A stretch of 64,000 nucleotides of DNA from assembly GCA_958267355.1 (NCBI GenBank), contig OY279575.1:728335-792334 (forward strand), written 5' to 3'. A model generated the notes under the pieces. That model saw nothing but the letters and a program-made list of their open reading frames with translations, was not told the DNA's origin and did no database searches. The position numbers and the translations under genes are program-made. This DNA is from an uncultured Alphaproteobacteria bacterium. Lineage in GTDB: Bacteria > Pseudomonadota > Alphaproteobacteria > JALCBB01. Shown here piece after piece: positions 8,551-16,394 of this stretch; position 1 is the stretch's first letter; each line of letters starts with the position of its first letter.

Positions 8551-9471
8551 TTAAGCAGCAGGGGGCGCAGGTGATATCTCAGAACGCGAACGAAAAGCCG
8601 CAAATAATGTACCATCGTCCAAGTAGTTCAAGCTTCCACCAATCGGCAAACCCTGCCCCAAAACCGACAAGCGACAATCGCTCGCCTTAAGCATATCAGC
8701 AATGTAATGGGCTGTGGTTTGTCCTTCCACAGTCGCGCTTAATGCCAGGATAACTTCACGCACTTTTTGCTCTCTGCGCCCAAGATTTGCATTAGAGTTT
8801 GCGTTAAGGCTTGCAGTAGGGTTTGCGTTAAGGCTTGCAGTAGGGTTTGCGTTAAGGCTTGCAGTAGAGTTTGCGTTAAGGCTTGCAGTAGAGTTTGCGT
8901 TCGTGTTTGCGTCAGGGTCTGCATTCAGGCTTGCAGTAGAATTTGCGTTCGTGTTTGCGTCAGGGTCTGCGTTAAGGCTTGCAGGAGACTCGCTAGCAGT
9001 GCCAGCTCCGTTTGCCAAAAGCACACGGCGTTTCAAAGAGTCAAACGCCAAAGACGCAGGAGACCTGCCTTCCAAAGCCGACAAAGTACCACCAAGAACA
9101 TGATATTGACCACGATAGACTTGGCTCCGCTCCAAAGCCAGAATGTCATCCACGCCTTCAACCACACACAAAACCGACTTGTCACGCTTCGGGTCAGAGC
9201 AAATCCGACAGGGAGAATTGGTACACAAGTTGCCGCAAATCTCACAAGACAAAACTTCTTCCTCAGCCCGCCGCAAAGCTTCACGGACTCGCTCCAGCAA
9301 TCGACGGTCAGATAACAAACGCAATGCCACCCGTGCCGCCGAACGCCTGCCCAGCCCAGGCATACGGGCTAAAACACGGATCAATCCCGCAATCGCGTCT
9401 TCGCTTTCTTCTGGAGAGTCGGCTTGTCTAGAGTCTTCTCCGCCGCCGTTGGTGGTCTGTCGCAGAGTCAC
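8551..9471 (-). CDS. recR: Recombination protein RecR with a repeat insertion in its Toprim domain
   Basis: RecR works with RecO (and RecF) in loading RecA onto gapped DNA. Landmarks: helix-hairpin-helix MPGLGRRSAARVAL (about 37-50), C4 zinc finger CEICGNLC...CRIC (76-91), and Toprim motifs VVEGVDDI (about 103-110) and VILALSATVEG (about 240-250). The family is about 200 residues; this one is 306. The excess is mostly an 80-residue insertion (about 153-235) built of 8-residue units ASLNANPT/ST and a longer ADPDANTNANST form, encoded by a 24-base tandem repeat. It lies between two Toprim strands, in a loop. The GTG start overlaps the dnaX stop (GTGA), so translation is probably coupled. The ybaB gene that usually separates dnaX and recR is absent. 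Confidence 0.93.
   Translation of the reverse strand: MTLRQTTNGGGEDSRQADSPEESEDAIAGLIRVLARMPGLGRRSAARVALRLLSDRRLLERVREALRRAEEEVLSCEICGNLCTNSPCRICSDPKRDKSVLCVVEGVDDILALERSQVYRGQYHVLGGTLSALEGRSPASLAFDSLKRRVLLANGAGTASESPASLNADPDANTNANSTASLNADPDANTNANSTASLNANSTASLNANPTASLNANPTASLNANSNANLGRREQKVREVILALSATVEGQTTAHYIADMLKASDCRLSVLGQGLPIGGSLNYLDDGTLFAAFRSRSEISPAPPAA
8795..8992. repeat. 24-bp in-frame tandem repeat inside recR
   Basis: On the + strand the unit is GCGTTAAGGCTTGCAGTAGG plus GTTT, with some longer variants carrying CGTGTTTGCGTCAGGGTCTG. On the recR strand it encodes ASLNANPT/ST. The unit is a multiple of three, so the reading frame is preserved. Confidence 0.9.
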
Positions 9472-11738
9472 GAAGCCACACCCCTAGCGAAGTTAGGCAC
9501 AGTAGCTGCGTCAGATGCATCGGATGCATCGGATGCATCAAGTGCATCAGCAGATTCTTCCGCCACTTCTTGTTCTACGCTCTCCCCCTGCCGTGGTGCT
9601 TCAGATTCAGAAACACGCACCACTTGCGCTTCAGGAAAATGCTCCAACACCGTGCGGACAATCTGCCACTCCTGAGCTGACTTTAAGTACTCAGCCTGAC
9701 GCGCCTGTTCTTCAGCATTAAGCGATTGCGCAATCGCTGTCGCCCCCTTGTCGCTGTTAATATCAACAAGCCATTTGTCCCCCGTAGCCTGCGCCAAGTA
9801 CATCATCAGCTGGGTGCCAAAGTTGCGTCCGTGGAGCTTGTTGTCGCTCTTCAAGTCAGACAGAACTAAATGCCCCTTGCCTCCAGACGCACTTAAAGAA
9901 ACCAGCGCGTAATCGCGTTCTAGATCTAAAGCCAAAGTATCCTTACCGCAATCACGCAGGATATCCCGCACCTGCGCCAAGGTTTGCGGGGACTCCGCAC
10001 AAGGCTCGTCAGGAGGCAAAGCCGACTCGTGCGGTAAAGCTTCAGAGCCCACTTTCTTTGCCTGCGCACCCGCACCCGCACCCGTTGCACCATTACTGCC
10101 CGCGCCACCGCTTTTTTCTAGATCACGCAAACGCCGCACCAAAGTCGCAGGGTCAGGCAAATCCGAACCATAGGCAAGACGCAAGAGCAACATCTCTAAC
10201 GCACTTTCAGCACGCGGCGCACCCCGCACTTCATACGAACCCTTCAACAAAATCTGCCAAGTTCTTCCCCATTCAGGCATGGAAAAACCCCGCGCCAAAT
10301 TTTCCAAAACTGGAGTCTCTATGCCTTCCGCTTCACCGCTTCCCGTAGCAAGAAAAAGAGTCGCCGCATGAGTCAGCTCAAGCAAATCAGTTAAGATCGT
10401 CTCGGGCATAGCTCCGCCACTGTGAAGCCTACGCAGGAGCGTTAACATCTCCTGCACTTCACCCGACAAAGCATGCAAGAGCAAATCAGCCACACGATTT
10501 CTATCCGCCAAGCCCAGCATTTCATGCGTGAGAGATAAAGCAACTTCTCCCGCCCCCATAGCAATCGCCTGGTCTAAAAGCGAAAGCCCATCCCGCACTG
10601 ACCCCTCAGCCGCTCGCGCAATCGCCGATAAAGCTTCCGCTTCAGCCTTAACTCCTTCTTGCGCACAAACCCAAGCGAAGTGCTGTGCAAGCTCGCCACG
10701 GGAAAGTCGGCGCAAGTCAAAACGCATACAACGCGACAAAACCGTCACAGGAAGCTTACGCACTTCCGTCGTCGCAAAAACAAAAAGCAAATGCGCTGGT
10801 GGCTCTTCCAAAGTCTTCAGTAGCGCATTAAAAGCACTCACCGATAACATATGCACTTCGTCAATAATATAAACCTTATACCGCGCCGAAGTCGGACGAT
10901 ACCGCGCCGCATCAATTAACTCGCGAATGTCAGCCACTCCCGTTCGGCTGGCTGCATCCATCTCCACAACATCAACATGACGCTCCGCCGCAATCGTGCG
11001 ACAAACTTCACAATCATCCGTCGCGGCAAAAGTTGGCCCCGCCGTGCCATCGGCTCCCGTGTAATTAACCGCCCGCGCAATCAAACGCGCCGTAGTCGTC
11101 TTCCCCACACCCCGCACACCCGTAAGCAAAATCGCTTGCGGAATTCTTCCCGACTCAATCGCATTGCGTAAAGTACGCACCAAAGCTTCCTGCCCCAAAA
11201 GCAAGTCAAAGTTCTGCGGACGATACTTACGCGCCAAAACCCGATAGGCCGCTTCCCCCGCCGCATGCTCCACAGGCGGTGGCGGCGGCTGGCGCGGACT
11301 CCCCTGTTGCCGCGAATCGGCTTGTAGCGCGTCTTGTGCGGCTTCCTGAGTGGCTTGGATGGCTTCTTGGCTGTCTGCCCCCATATCTTCCTGTGCGCCT
11401 GCCTGTGGGGCTTCTGGGGCTTCTGTGCCTGCCTGTGGGGCTTCTGTGGCTTCTGTGGCTATCTGTGGGGCTTCTGGAGCTTCTGTGCCTATCTGTGGGG
11501 CTTCTGGGGCTTCTGTGCCTATCTGTGGGGATTCTGTGTCTGCCTGTGGGGCTTCTGGCACTTCTAGGGCTTCTGTGGCTTCCTGTGGAGCTTCTGGCAC
11601 TTCTGGTTTGGTTTTCTGCTCCTGTGTTTCCTGCTCCTGCGCAGGAGTCTTTGCCTCCGCATCGCTGGCTGGCGTGGCGGTATCTTCCGTCTCCGCCTCG
11701 GGAGACTTCTGCAAGTCTGAAAAAAGCGCGTCGGACAC
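9468..11738 (-). CDS. dnaX: DNA polymerase III subunit gamma/tau
   Basis: Clamp-loader subunit of DNA polymerase III. The canonical part begins near residue 165 (YRVLARKYRPQNFDLLLGQEALVRTL). It has Walker A GVRGVGKTTTARL, a zinc module with C..C, Walker B YIIDEVHML, the SRC motif (LSRCMRFDL), then domain III and a tau-like tail. About 150 residues precede it, rich in Glu, Ala, Pro and Gln and built from units such as APEAPQIGTE. They are encoded by a GGGGCTTCTG-type repeat and are absent from most DnaX proteins. The GTG start at 11738 follows the SRP RNA gene closely, the usual alphaproteobacterial order. The stop overlaps the recR start. The protein ends in a small Asp-Ala-Ser repeat. Confidence 0.95.
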   Translation of the reverse strand: MSDALFSDLQKSPEAETEDTATPASDAEAKTPAQEQETQEQKTKPEVPEAPQEATEALEVPEAPQADTESPQIGTEAPEAPQIGTEAPEAPQIATEATEAPQAGTEAPEAPQAGAQEDMGADSQEAIQATQEAAQDALQADSRQQGSPRQPPPPPVEHAAGEAAYRVLARKYRPQNFDLLLGQEALVRTLRNAIESGRIPQAILLTGVRGVGKTTTARLIARAVNYTGADGTAGPTFAATDDCEVCRTIAAERHVDVVEMDAASRTGVADIRELIDAARYRPTSARYKVYIIDEVHMLSVSAFNALLKTLEEPPAHLLFVFATTEVRKLPVTVLSRCMRFDLRRLSRGELAQHFAWVCAQEGVKAEAEALSAIARAAEGSVRDGLSLLDQAIAMGAGEVALSLTHEMLGLADRNRVADLLLHALSGEVQEMLTLLRRLHSGGAMPETILTDLLELTHAATLFLATGSGEAEGIETPVLENLARGFSMPEWGRTWQILLKGSYEVRGAPRAESALEMLLLRLAYGSDLPDPATLVRRLRDLEKSGGAGSNGATGAGAGAQAKKVGSEALPHESALPPDEPCAESPQTLAQVRDILRDCGKDTLALDLERDYALVSLSASGGKGHLVLSDLKSDNKLHGRNFGTQLMMYLAQATGDKWLVDINSDKGATAIAQSLNAEEQARQAEYLKSAQEWQIVRTVLEHFPEAQVVRVSESEAPRQGESVEQEVAEESADALDASDASDASDAATVPNFARGVAS
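11360..11610. repeat. In-frame tandem repeat in the dnaX 5' region
   Basis: Copies of CTGTGGGGCTTCTGGGGCTT alternating with CTGTGCCTAT or CTGTGGCTTC on the + strand. On the coding strand they give EAPEAPQ(I/A)GTE units in the DnaX N-terminal extension. Confidence 0.85.
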
Positions 11739-11755
11739 TAGAAAAACTCAGGGGT

Positions 11756-11847
11756 GGAAGAACGACACAACCCGCGAAAATCCCGTTACGGCTGCTTCCT
11801 TTCGGACCTGACCGAGTTGGCGAGCCACACGTCTGCACCGCTCTTCC
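11756..11847 (-). ncRNA. ffs: Signal recognition particle RNA (small bacterial 4.5S type)
   Basis: On the - strand the sequence contains the near-invariant SRP apical region GGTCAGGTCCGAAAGGAAGC followed by AGCC, with the GGAA tetraloop-type hairpin and asymmetric loop that bind Ffh. The ends pair perfectly: GGAAGAGCG at the 5' end with CGTTCTTCC at the 3' end, giving a 92-base RNA. It sits just upstream of dnaX on the same strand, as in other alphaproteobacteria. A TATTAA element about 10 bases upstream of the 5' end could be the -10 box. Confidence 0.93.
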
Positions 11848-11924
11848 GTGGTTAATATGGCGGACTTATAGACTTCAGGCAAGAGCCACCAAGCTTCAGA
11901 CAAAGGCTTGCACTCCAGCCACAG

Positions 11925-12024
11925 GCGAACCTGCACAGGCTAATCTGCACGGACTACCCCGCACGGACTATCCCGCACGGGCTAATCTGCACAGGCTAAC
12001 CCGCACGGACTACCCCGCACGGTG
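11925..12024. repeat. ~17-bp tandem repeat downstream of the first DUF805 gene
   Basis: Imperfect copies of GCACGGACTACCCC and GCACGGGCTAATCT between the SRP RNA and the 3' end of the membrane protein gene. The array slightly overlaps the end of the gene, supplying its last residues (ALHRAG). Confidence 0.8.
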
Positions 12025-12858
12025 CAAAGCCCGAAATAACAGCAGAAAACAAAAACCACCCTGCCCCAAGTAAGCAGTAGCGACTCCGAGCCAGATAACG
12101 CGGCCAATCGGGTCAGTCAAGAATTCTAAGGTGAGAAATAGCAAACCCGCCACAATCGGAAAAAGACACAAAGTAACAAGAAAAATCACAAAGAATTGGG
12201 CAAGGCTTCCCGTGCCACGGTAATAGAAAAAGCTTTCGCTCAATCTGTTGTGGGCTGTACTGTCAGCTCTACCTGCAACTCGGGTTGCAGCAGATCTGGG
12301 TTGCAAAAGCCAGAAAATATTCCACGGAATTAAGAAACCGCTCAAGAATGAACCTGCCCACCAGCCGCTATGTCCTGTATCACGAAGTCGGCGTACCGCT
12401 AGGCTTATCGTAGAGAGCAAAAAGAAAAGCCAAATCACACCCAAAGGCAAAGGCTCAGCAAAGACCATAGAGTTAATCGGCAGAAGGACAAGAAAAAATA
12501 TCCACCAGCCACAAAAGACACTGCGCGAAGCTGTGCCACGAAAATTGAATGTGCCTAAAACTGTGTGCAAAAAGCTAGTGCCAAAACTTGCCCAAATCGG
12601 TTCGGAAAAATTTGTCCCTTCAAGGGTTTTTGAATTTCGCACTTCTTTAGGTGCGCGAATATACAAAACCACCAAACGCAAAAGAAGAAAGAGTACAAGA
12701 AAAATTACACCCCAAATCATCAGCCAAGTAGCAAAAGACCATTCGCTTCGGGTGCGTAGATCTTGTCCGTAACGCGACAGGTACGAAAAGAGCGGAGCAA
12801 AGGTTAAAGCCGTAAGAGCAACTGCTCCTACCAGACCACGGCTTGTGACAATCAGCAT
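12010..12858 (-). CDS. DUF805-domain integral membrane protein
   Basis: A 282-residue membrane protein with about eight hydrophobic segments. The DUF805 signature is in the middle: FNFRGTASRSVFCGWWIF followed, after one more membrane helix, by RRLRDTGHSGWW. DUF805 proteins are small inner-membrane proteins of unknown function. The usual DUF805 protein is 110-160 residues; here extra helices are added at both ends (two at the N-terminus, two at the C-terminus), so this is an enlarged member. A second DUF805 gene lies 111 bases upstream on the same strand, and the pair likely arose by duplication. No function can be assigned. Confidence 0.7.
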   Translation of the reverse strand: MLIVTSRGLVGAVALTALTFAPLFSYLSRYGQDLRTRSEWSFATWLMIWGVIFLVLFLLLRLVVLYIRAPKEVRNSKTLEGTNFSEPIWASFGTSFLHTVLGTFNFRGTASRSVFCGWWIFFLVLLPINSMVFAEPLPLGVIWLFFLLSTISLAVRRLRDTGHSGWWAGSFLSGFLIPWNIFWLLQPRSAATRVAGRADSTAHNRLSESFFYYRGTGSLAQFFVIFLVTLCLFPIVAGLLFLTLEFLTDPIGRVIWLGVATAYLGQGGFCFLLLFRALHRAG

Positions 12859-12883
12859 AGGGCTTTGCGAACTTCTTGGTATT

Positions 12884-12985
12884 AATCGTTTGGCGGATTA
12901 AGTGCTTTGCTTGGCTTAATCGCTTTGTGTCTTAAATGCTTTGCTTGGCTTAAGCACTTTGCTTAAAGTCTAATCGTTTTGCTTC
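12884..12985. repeat. Short repeats between the two DUF805 genes
   Basis: Degenerate copies of TTAATCGCTTTG and TTAAGCACTTTGCTT fill the gap between the two genes and touch the 3' end of the upstream one. Confidence 0.65.
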
Positions 12986-13443
12986 GAGTCCGTAGAGTCA
13001 GCAGTCGTGGAATCAACCCGTTGGGTTTCTACCATTTCTGCATCGCCTTCTGCGTTGATCTGCACTTCGGCTCCTGAACCTTGCGGAATTCCTGGACGGG
13101 TAAACCACCAAAACAATAAAGGTATCAGCACAATCGTAAAAAAGATCAATTGCCACCAGCCACTCTTGCCTATGTTGTGCAAACGGCGTGCACCTACCGC
13201 CAAGCCCGGCAAGAGCAAAGCCAAATTGGTCAGCGCGCTAAAGGGAGATGTACCATCAATTTCATCGCCAAAATAGACCGAGTCAATGATTCCTGTCGCA
13301 CACCCAACCAAAAAGCTAAAAAGAAACCACCACCAATATTCACTGCGCGATGCAGTGCCCCTGAAAACCGCATAGTGGCGAAAGCAATGGGCTATCGCTT
13401 CGGTGAACTCCATCGGTTGGGCTATGGGCGCAGGCTTTGTCAT
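12970..13443 (-). CDS. DUF805-domain inner-membrane protein
   Basis: A 157-residue membrane protein with the classical DUF805 layout: FRGTASRSEYWWWFLF, a small-loop helix pair, then GARRLHNIGKSGWWQL and a final helix ending in WWF. A polar, Gln/Glu/Asp-rich tail follows. I place the start at the ATG at 13443 because it has a GGAGAG ribosome binding site just upstream; an in-frame start 12 codons earlier lacks one. It is followed on the same strand by the larger DUF805 paralogue and is divergent from trpF. Function unknown. Confidence 0.8.
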   Translation of the reverse strand: MTKPAPIAQPMEFTEAIAHCFRHYAVFRGTASRSEYWWWFLFSFLVGCATGIIDSVYFGDEIDGTSPFSALTNLALLLPGLAVGARRLHNIGKSGWWQLIFFTIVLIPLLFWWFTRPGIPQGSGAEVQINAEGDAEMVETQRVDSTTADSTDSKQND

Positions 13444-13524
13444 AAATTCTCTCCGAGCGGTCGGGGCGTGGATGGGCACTTGTCGCTACAGGTAGTGGCG
13501 TAGCAGGTAGTGTAGTATGCAACT

Positions 13525-14226
13525 ATGCGAGTAGATGTCAAAATCTGCGGTGTGAATAGTGCTGAAGCACTTGCCGCCGCAACAGTAGGGACAGCGATTG
13601 CTCCCGCACGCTGGGTCGGATTCGTCTTTTACGAGCCAAGTCCGCGTAGCGTATCGTTTGCCGAAGCCGCTGTCCTAGCAAACGATACACCCGAAGCCAT
13701 TACACGCCTCGGACTAGTCGTAAATGAAGGCAATGACTTCTTGGACTCACTTCTACGCACAGTCAAGCTTGATGGCCTGCAGTTGGCTGGCGCGGAGTCA
13801 CCCGAACGACTCGCCGAACTACGCAGGCATTTTGGCTCTGACCTGTTGCTGGCGAAATCCCTGCCTGTGCAGTCGGCAGAGTCCTTGCCCGACTTAATGG
13901 AACAAGCCCATAGCTATGCATCTGCAGGGGCAGATTTGCTATTGCTCGACTCTCCACCGCCTAAGGGGGGCTTGCCAGGCGGCAATGCCCTGTCGTTTGA
14001 TTGGCAAGTCCTGCAGGGTATCCAGTTGCCCCTGCCCTGGCTTCTAGCAGGCGGACTTACCCCCGAAAATCTAGCCCAAGCCATAGCCACCAGCGGAGCC
14101 ACTGCCGTAGATGTCTCGTCAGGCGTAGAAGAAAAGCGTGGCGTAAAGTCTCCTGCCAAGATTCACAGCTTCCTAGAACAAGCCCAAAACCTGACCCATA
14201 GCCCCCACGCCAATCAAGAAGTATAA
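13525..14226 (+). CDS. trpF: Phosphoribosylanthranilate isomerase
   Basis: Third step of tryptophan synthesis, an Amadori rearrangement of PRA to CdRP. The 233-residue TIM barrel begins VKICGV (catalytic Cys region) and carries WVGFVFYEPSPRSV, a KSLPVQS strand, LLLLDSPPPKGGLPGG (catalytic Asp and phosphate loop) and PWLLAGGLTPENLAQAI with AVDVSSGVE near the end. All key regions are present and length is normal. In related genomes trpF is followed by trpB and trpA; here the cobalamin cluster follows instead, so the trp context has been lost. Confidence 0.94.
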   Translation: MRVDVKICGVNSAEALAAATVGTAIAPARWVGFVFYEPSPRSVSFAEAAVLANDTPEAITRLGLVVNEGNDFLDSLLRTVKLDGLQLAGAESPERLAELRRHFGSDLLLAKSLPVQSAESLPDLMEQAHSYASAGADLLLLDSPPPKGGLPGGNALSFDWQVLQGIQLPLPWLLAGGLTPENLAQAIATSGATAVDVSSGVEEKRGVKSPAKIHSFLEQAQNLTHSPHANQEV

Positions 14227-14373
14227 AGCCCAGATTTAGAAGACTCGGAATTCTACAAAAACTCCACGCCGTGCCCTTCTTGTGCCCTTGCATAGCCGTG
14301 CGATTCAGGGGTAAATATAGCCACTCCGCGAAGACTGTTTTCTAACCCACCACTGCCCTAACCCGCCACTGAT

Positions 14374-14400
14374 GAGTGCAAGCACTCTTTAATAGACTTT
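14374..14400 (+). terminator. Terminator- or attenuator-like hairpin in the cobalamin leader
   Basis: GAGTGCAAGCACTC forms a compact hairpin at 14374-14387, followed by TTTAATAGACTTTTT. It lies 110 bases before the first gene of the cobalamin cluster and about 150 bases after trpF. It could end the trpF transcript or act as an attenuator. The T-tract is interrupted, so strength is uncertain. Confidence 0.4.
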
Positions 14401-14497
14401 TTGCTACCTACACTCCTTAGCCTTACAGAAGTCGCACAGATACGCAGATACACCACTCCCTAGCCCTACAGACACACAGAACCACTAGGAGACCAAA

Positions 14498-14851
14498 ATG
14501 AAACCCACACCTTCAAGAACAAAATTACGCCATCATCAAGTCCAAGTTTTCACGGCTCTTCTAGCCCTTGTGGCGTATGCTCCGATCGCAGTTTCGGCTG
14601 CTTCAGCACACCACTTCTACGATGTCTGGCTGGAGAAAGAAGGTCACCCCCTGCAAGTCGCACGTTCGGTACTTTCCGAACCCTCGCACTTCACCGCAAT
14701 GGTCGGAGCCTGGGGCTTGTTCGTCGGACTCGCCTTCCTAATCGCCCAACGCGAAGCCGCCGGACGCAAATCACGGCTGGTCGCACGTTCAGTCGCAATT
14801 ATTGCTATCCTGTCAGTCGGATTTGCGGGGCTTGTCGCTTTTGCTCCGTAA
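14498..14851 (+). CDS. Small membrane protein, candidate cobalt-uptake component
   Basis: I do not recognise a named family. The 117 residues contain three hydrophobic segments (about 17-35, 65-85 and 97-115). The first looks like a signal peptide ending SAASA, immediately followed by His-His (SAHHFYDVW). A further His-containing loop (EKEGHPLQ, EPSHF) lies outside. The ATG has a good AGGAGACC ribosome binding site. It is the first gene of the + strand cobalamin cluster and is followed by another small His-containing membrane protein and then the cobalt chelatase cbiX. A His near a processed N-terminus and a place ahead of cbiX suggest a role in cobalt supply. That is inference from context only. 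Confidence 0.55.
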   Translation: MKPTPSRTKLRHHQVQVFTALLALVAYAPIAVSAASAHHFYDVWLEKEGHPLQVARSVLSEPSHFTAMVGAWGLFVGLAFLIAQREAAGRKSRLVARSVAIIAILSVGFAGLVAFAP

Positions 14852-14907
14852 CCGAAACGCGACTGTCATCACAAGCTTGCCACAATCACTCCACTCGGTA
14901 ACGCGCA

Positions 14908-15237
14908 ATGTCTAATATGCCTAAGTATCGCCCCGCTACCCGTGCCGTTTTTTCCGCCATCGGCTTCTTCACCACTTGGGCAGTGCATTCCGCCAATGCC
15001 CACGCCAAAGGTGAAGCCTTTTCTCACGCCGCCAAAGAAAGTAGCTTCGCCAGCTGTGCAGAATTTTCTATCTCCCTGTTCTCGCACTGGCTCTTTGCAG
15101 CTCCGCACTTCGGAGTCATCTGGCTGACAGCACTGCTTGTCGCTCCCTTCGCAATTGGCAAAGCTGTGCGCTCTGTCCGCGCAACAGGCCATAAAAACGA
15201 CTCCGCCACAGGTGACGCACTGTCGCGAGCTTCCTGA
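14908..15237 (+). CDS. Small membrane protein, second candidate cobalt-uptake component
   Basis: A 109-residue protein of no family I recognise. A first hydrophobic stretch (about 13-30) ends in SANAHAKGEAFSHAA, again placing His right after a possible signal peptidase site. A second, longer stretch (about 57-85) begins HWLFAAPHFGVIW. It has no clear homology by eye to CbiM, CbiN, CbtA or CbtB. It lies 56 bases after a similar small protein and 8 bases before cbiX, so the three genes are probably co-transcribed. The shared layout (signal-like helix, then Ala-His) suggests the two small proteins may work together. Confidence 0.5.
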   Translation: MSNMPKYRPATRAVFSAIGFFTTWAVHSANAHAKGEAFSHAAKESSFASCAEFSISLFSHWLFAAPHFGVIWLTALLVAPFAIGKAVRSVRATGHKNDSATGDALSRAS

Positions 15238-15245
15238 GACTTCTT

Positions 15246-16394
15246 TTGCCTAAAAACAAAATCGGAGTCATGGTCTGCGGGCACGGTACCCGTGACCCAA
15301 AAGGTGTCGCCGAATTCGCTCACCTAGTAGAAAAAATACGCACCCACTTCGCCACACACGAAGACTGGCCAACAGAACACGGATACTTAGAATTCGCCCG
15401 CCCCGTTTTGCGCGACGGACTAAACGCCTTACGCGCACAAGGCGTAACGCGTATTCTGGCTGTCCCTGCAATGCTGCTCAACGCTGGACACGCCAAGAAT
15501 GATATTCCGTCTGTGCTGAATCTTTGGGCGCAAGAAAATCCTGATGTGAAGGTGGAATATGGGCGGGCACTCGGGCTTACCGCTTCCATGCTGCGTGCCG
15601 CGTCTAATCGTATCGCTGATACCCGTGCCGCCGAAGCTGATAACGGACACGATTTGCCTCCCGCGCAAACCTTGCTCGTCACAGTCGGACGGGGCGCAAG
15701 CGATCCCGACGCCAACGGCGATATCGCCAAGATGAATCGCTTGCTACAAGAAGCCTTCGGCTTTGGTTGGGCTTTACCCGCCTATTCGGGTGTAACCTTT
15801 CCGCTAGTTGAGCCCGCGTTACAGCACGCCGTGCGGCTTGGCTTTGCGAAAGTTCTGGTGTTTCCGTATTTTCTCTTTACAGGAAGGCTTATAGAGCGGA
15901 TTTACCAACATACAGACAGAGTTGCCGCTGAAAATCCCGCTATTCGCTTTGTCAAAGTGCCCTACCTGAATGACCAAGACGCTGTCGTAGAAACTTTCGT
16001 TGAGCGAATTTACGAATTGCTCAATGGAAGCCCTGAAATGAATTGTCAGCTTTGTAAGTATCGCACTGCCCTTCCTGCCTTTGAAGACGAAAAGGGCTTG
16101 CCGCAGGTGAGTCATCACCACCATGTTGAAGGAGTCGGCACAGATGGAGATAACACCCACCAGCACACGCATAGCCATACCGATAGCCACGAACAGGCAC
16201 ACGGACACGGACACGAACAGGCACACAAACAGGTAAACGAACAGTCACATGAACAGGCACACAAACACGGTCAAGAACACAATCATTCACATAATCACTC
16301 GCATGATCATTCGCATGATCATTCGCACAGTCATAGTGATCATCACCCCTATCCCCACGCTGATCATCCGCTCGGACCAAAAACCCTACACTGA
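15246..16394 (+). CDS. cbiX: Sirohydrochlorin cobaltochelatase CbiX, long form with His-rich tail
   Basis: Inserts Co2+ into sirohydrochlorin, the committing step of the early-cobalt cobalamin route. Two CbiX repeats are visible: the first starts VCGHGTRDPKG with LLNAGHAKNDIPS (metal-site His), the second starts VGRGASDPDANGD with FPYFLFTGRLIERI. A CxxC in MNCQLCKYR follows, matching the MxCxxC motif known to hold a 4Fe-4S cluster in CbiX of Bacillus megaterium. The last ~100 residues are extraordinarily His-rich, in repeats of HEQAH, HSHN and HSHD, likely a cobalt store. The start appears to be TTG at 15246, 8 bases after the preceding stop; the first ATG (15270) would still leave the core nearly complete. 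Confidence 0.93.
   Translation: MPKNKIGVMVCGHGTRDPKGVAEFAHLVEKIRTHFATHEDWPTEHGYLEFARPVLRDGLNALRAQGVTRILAVPAMLLNAGHAKNDIPSVLNLWAQENPDVKVEYGRALGLTASMLRAASNRIADTRAAEADNGHDLPPAQTLLVTVGRGASDPDANGDIAKMNRLLQEAFGFGWALPAYSGVTFPLVEPALQHAVRLGFAKVLVFPYFLFTGRLIERIYQHTDRVAAENPAIRFVKVPYLNDQDAVVETFVERIYELLNGSPEMNCQLCKYRTALPAFEDEKGLPQVSHHHHVEGVGTDGDNTHQHTHSHTDSHEQAHGHGHEQAHKQVNEQSHEQAHKHGQEHNHSHNHSHDHSHDHSHSHSDHHPYPHADHPLGPKTLH

Noticed and set aside
11279..12073. Long + strand open frame opposite dnaX
   Set aside because: It is the antisense of the DnaX N-terminal repeats and crosses the SRP RNA; low-complexity Leu/Gly/Cys translation.
14300..14497. Possible cobalamin riboswitch
   Set aside because: A GCCACTG word and an AGGAGACC word are present, but they are over 100 bases apart, the rest of the conserved core is missing, and AGGAGACC serves as a ribosome site before several unrelated genes here.
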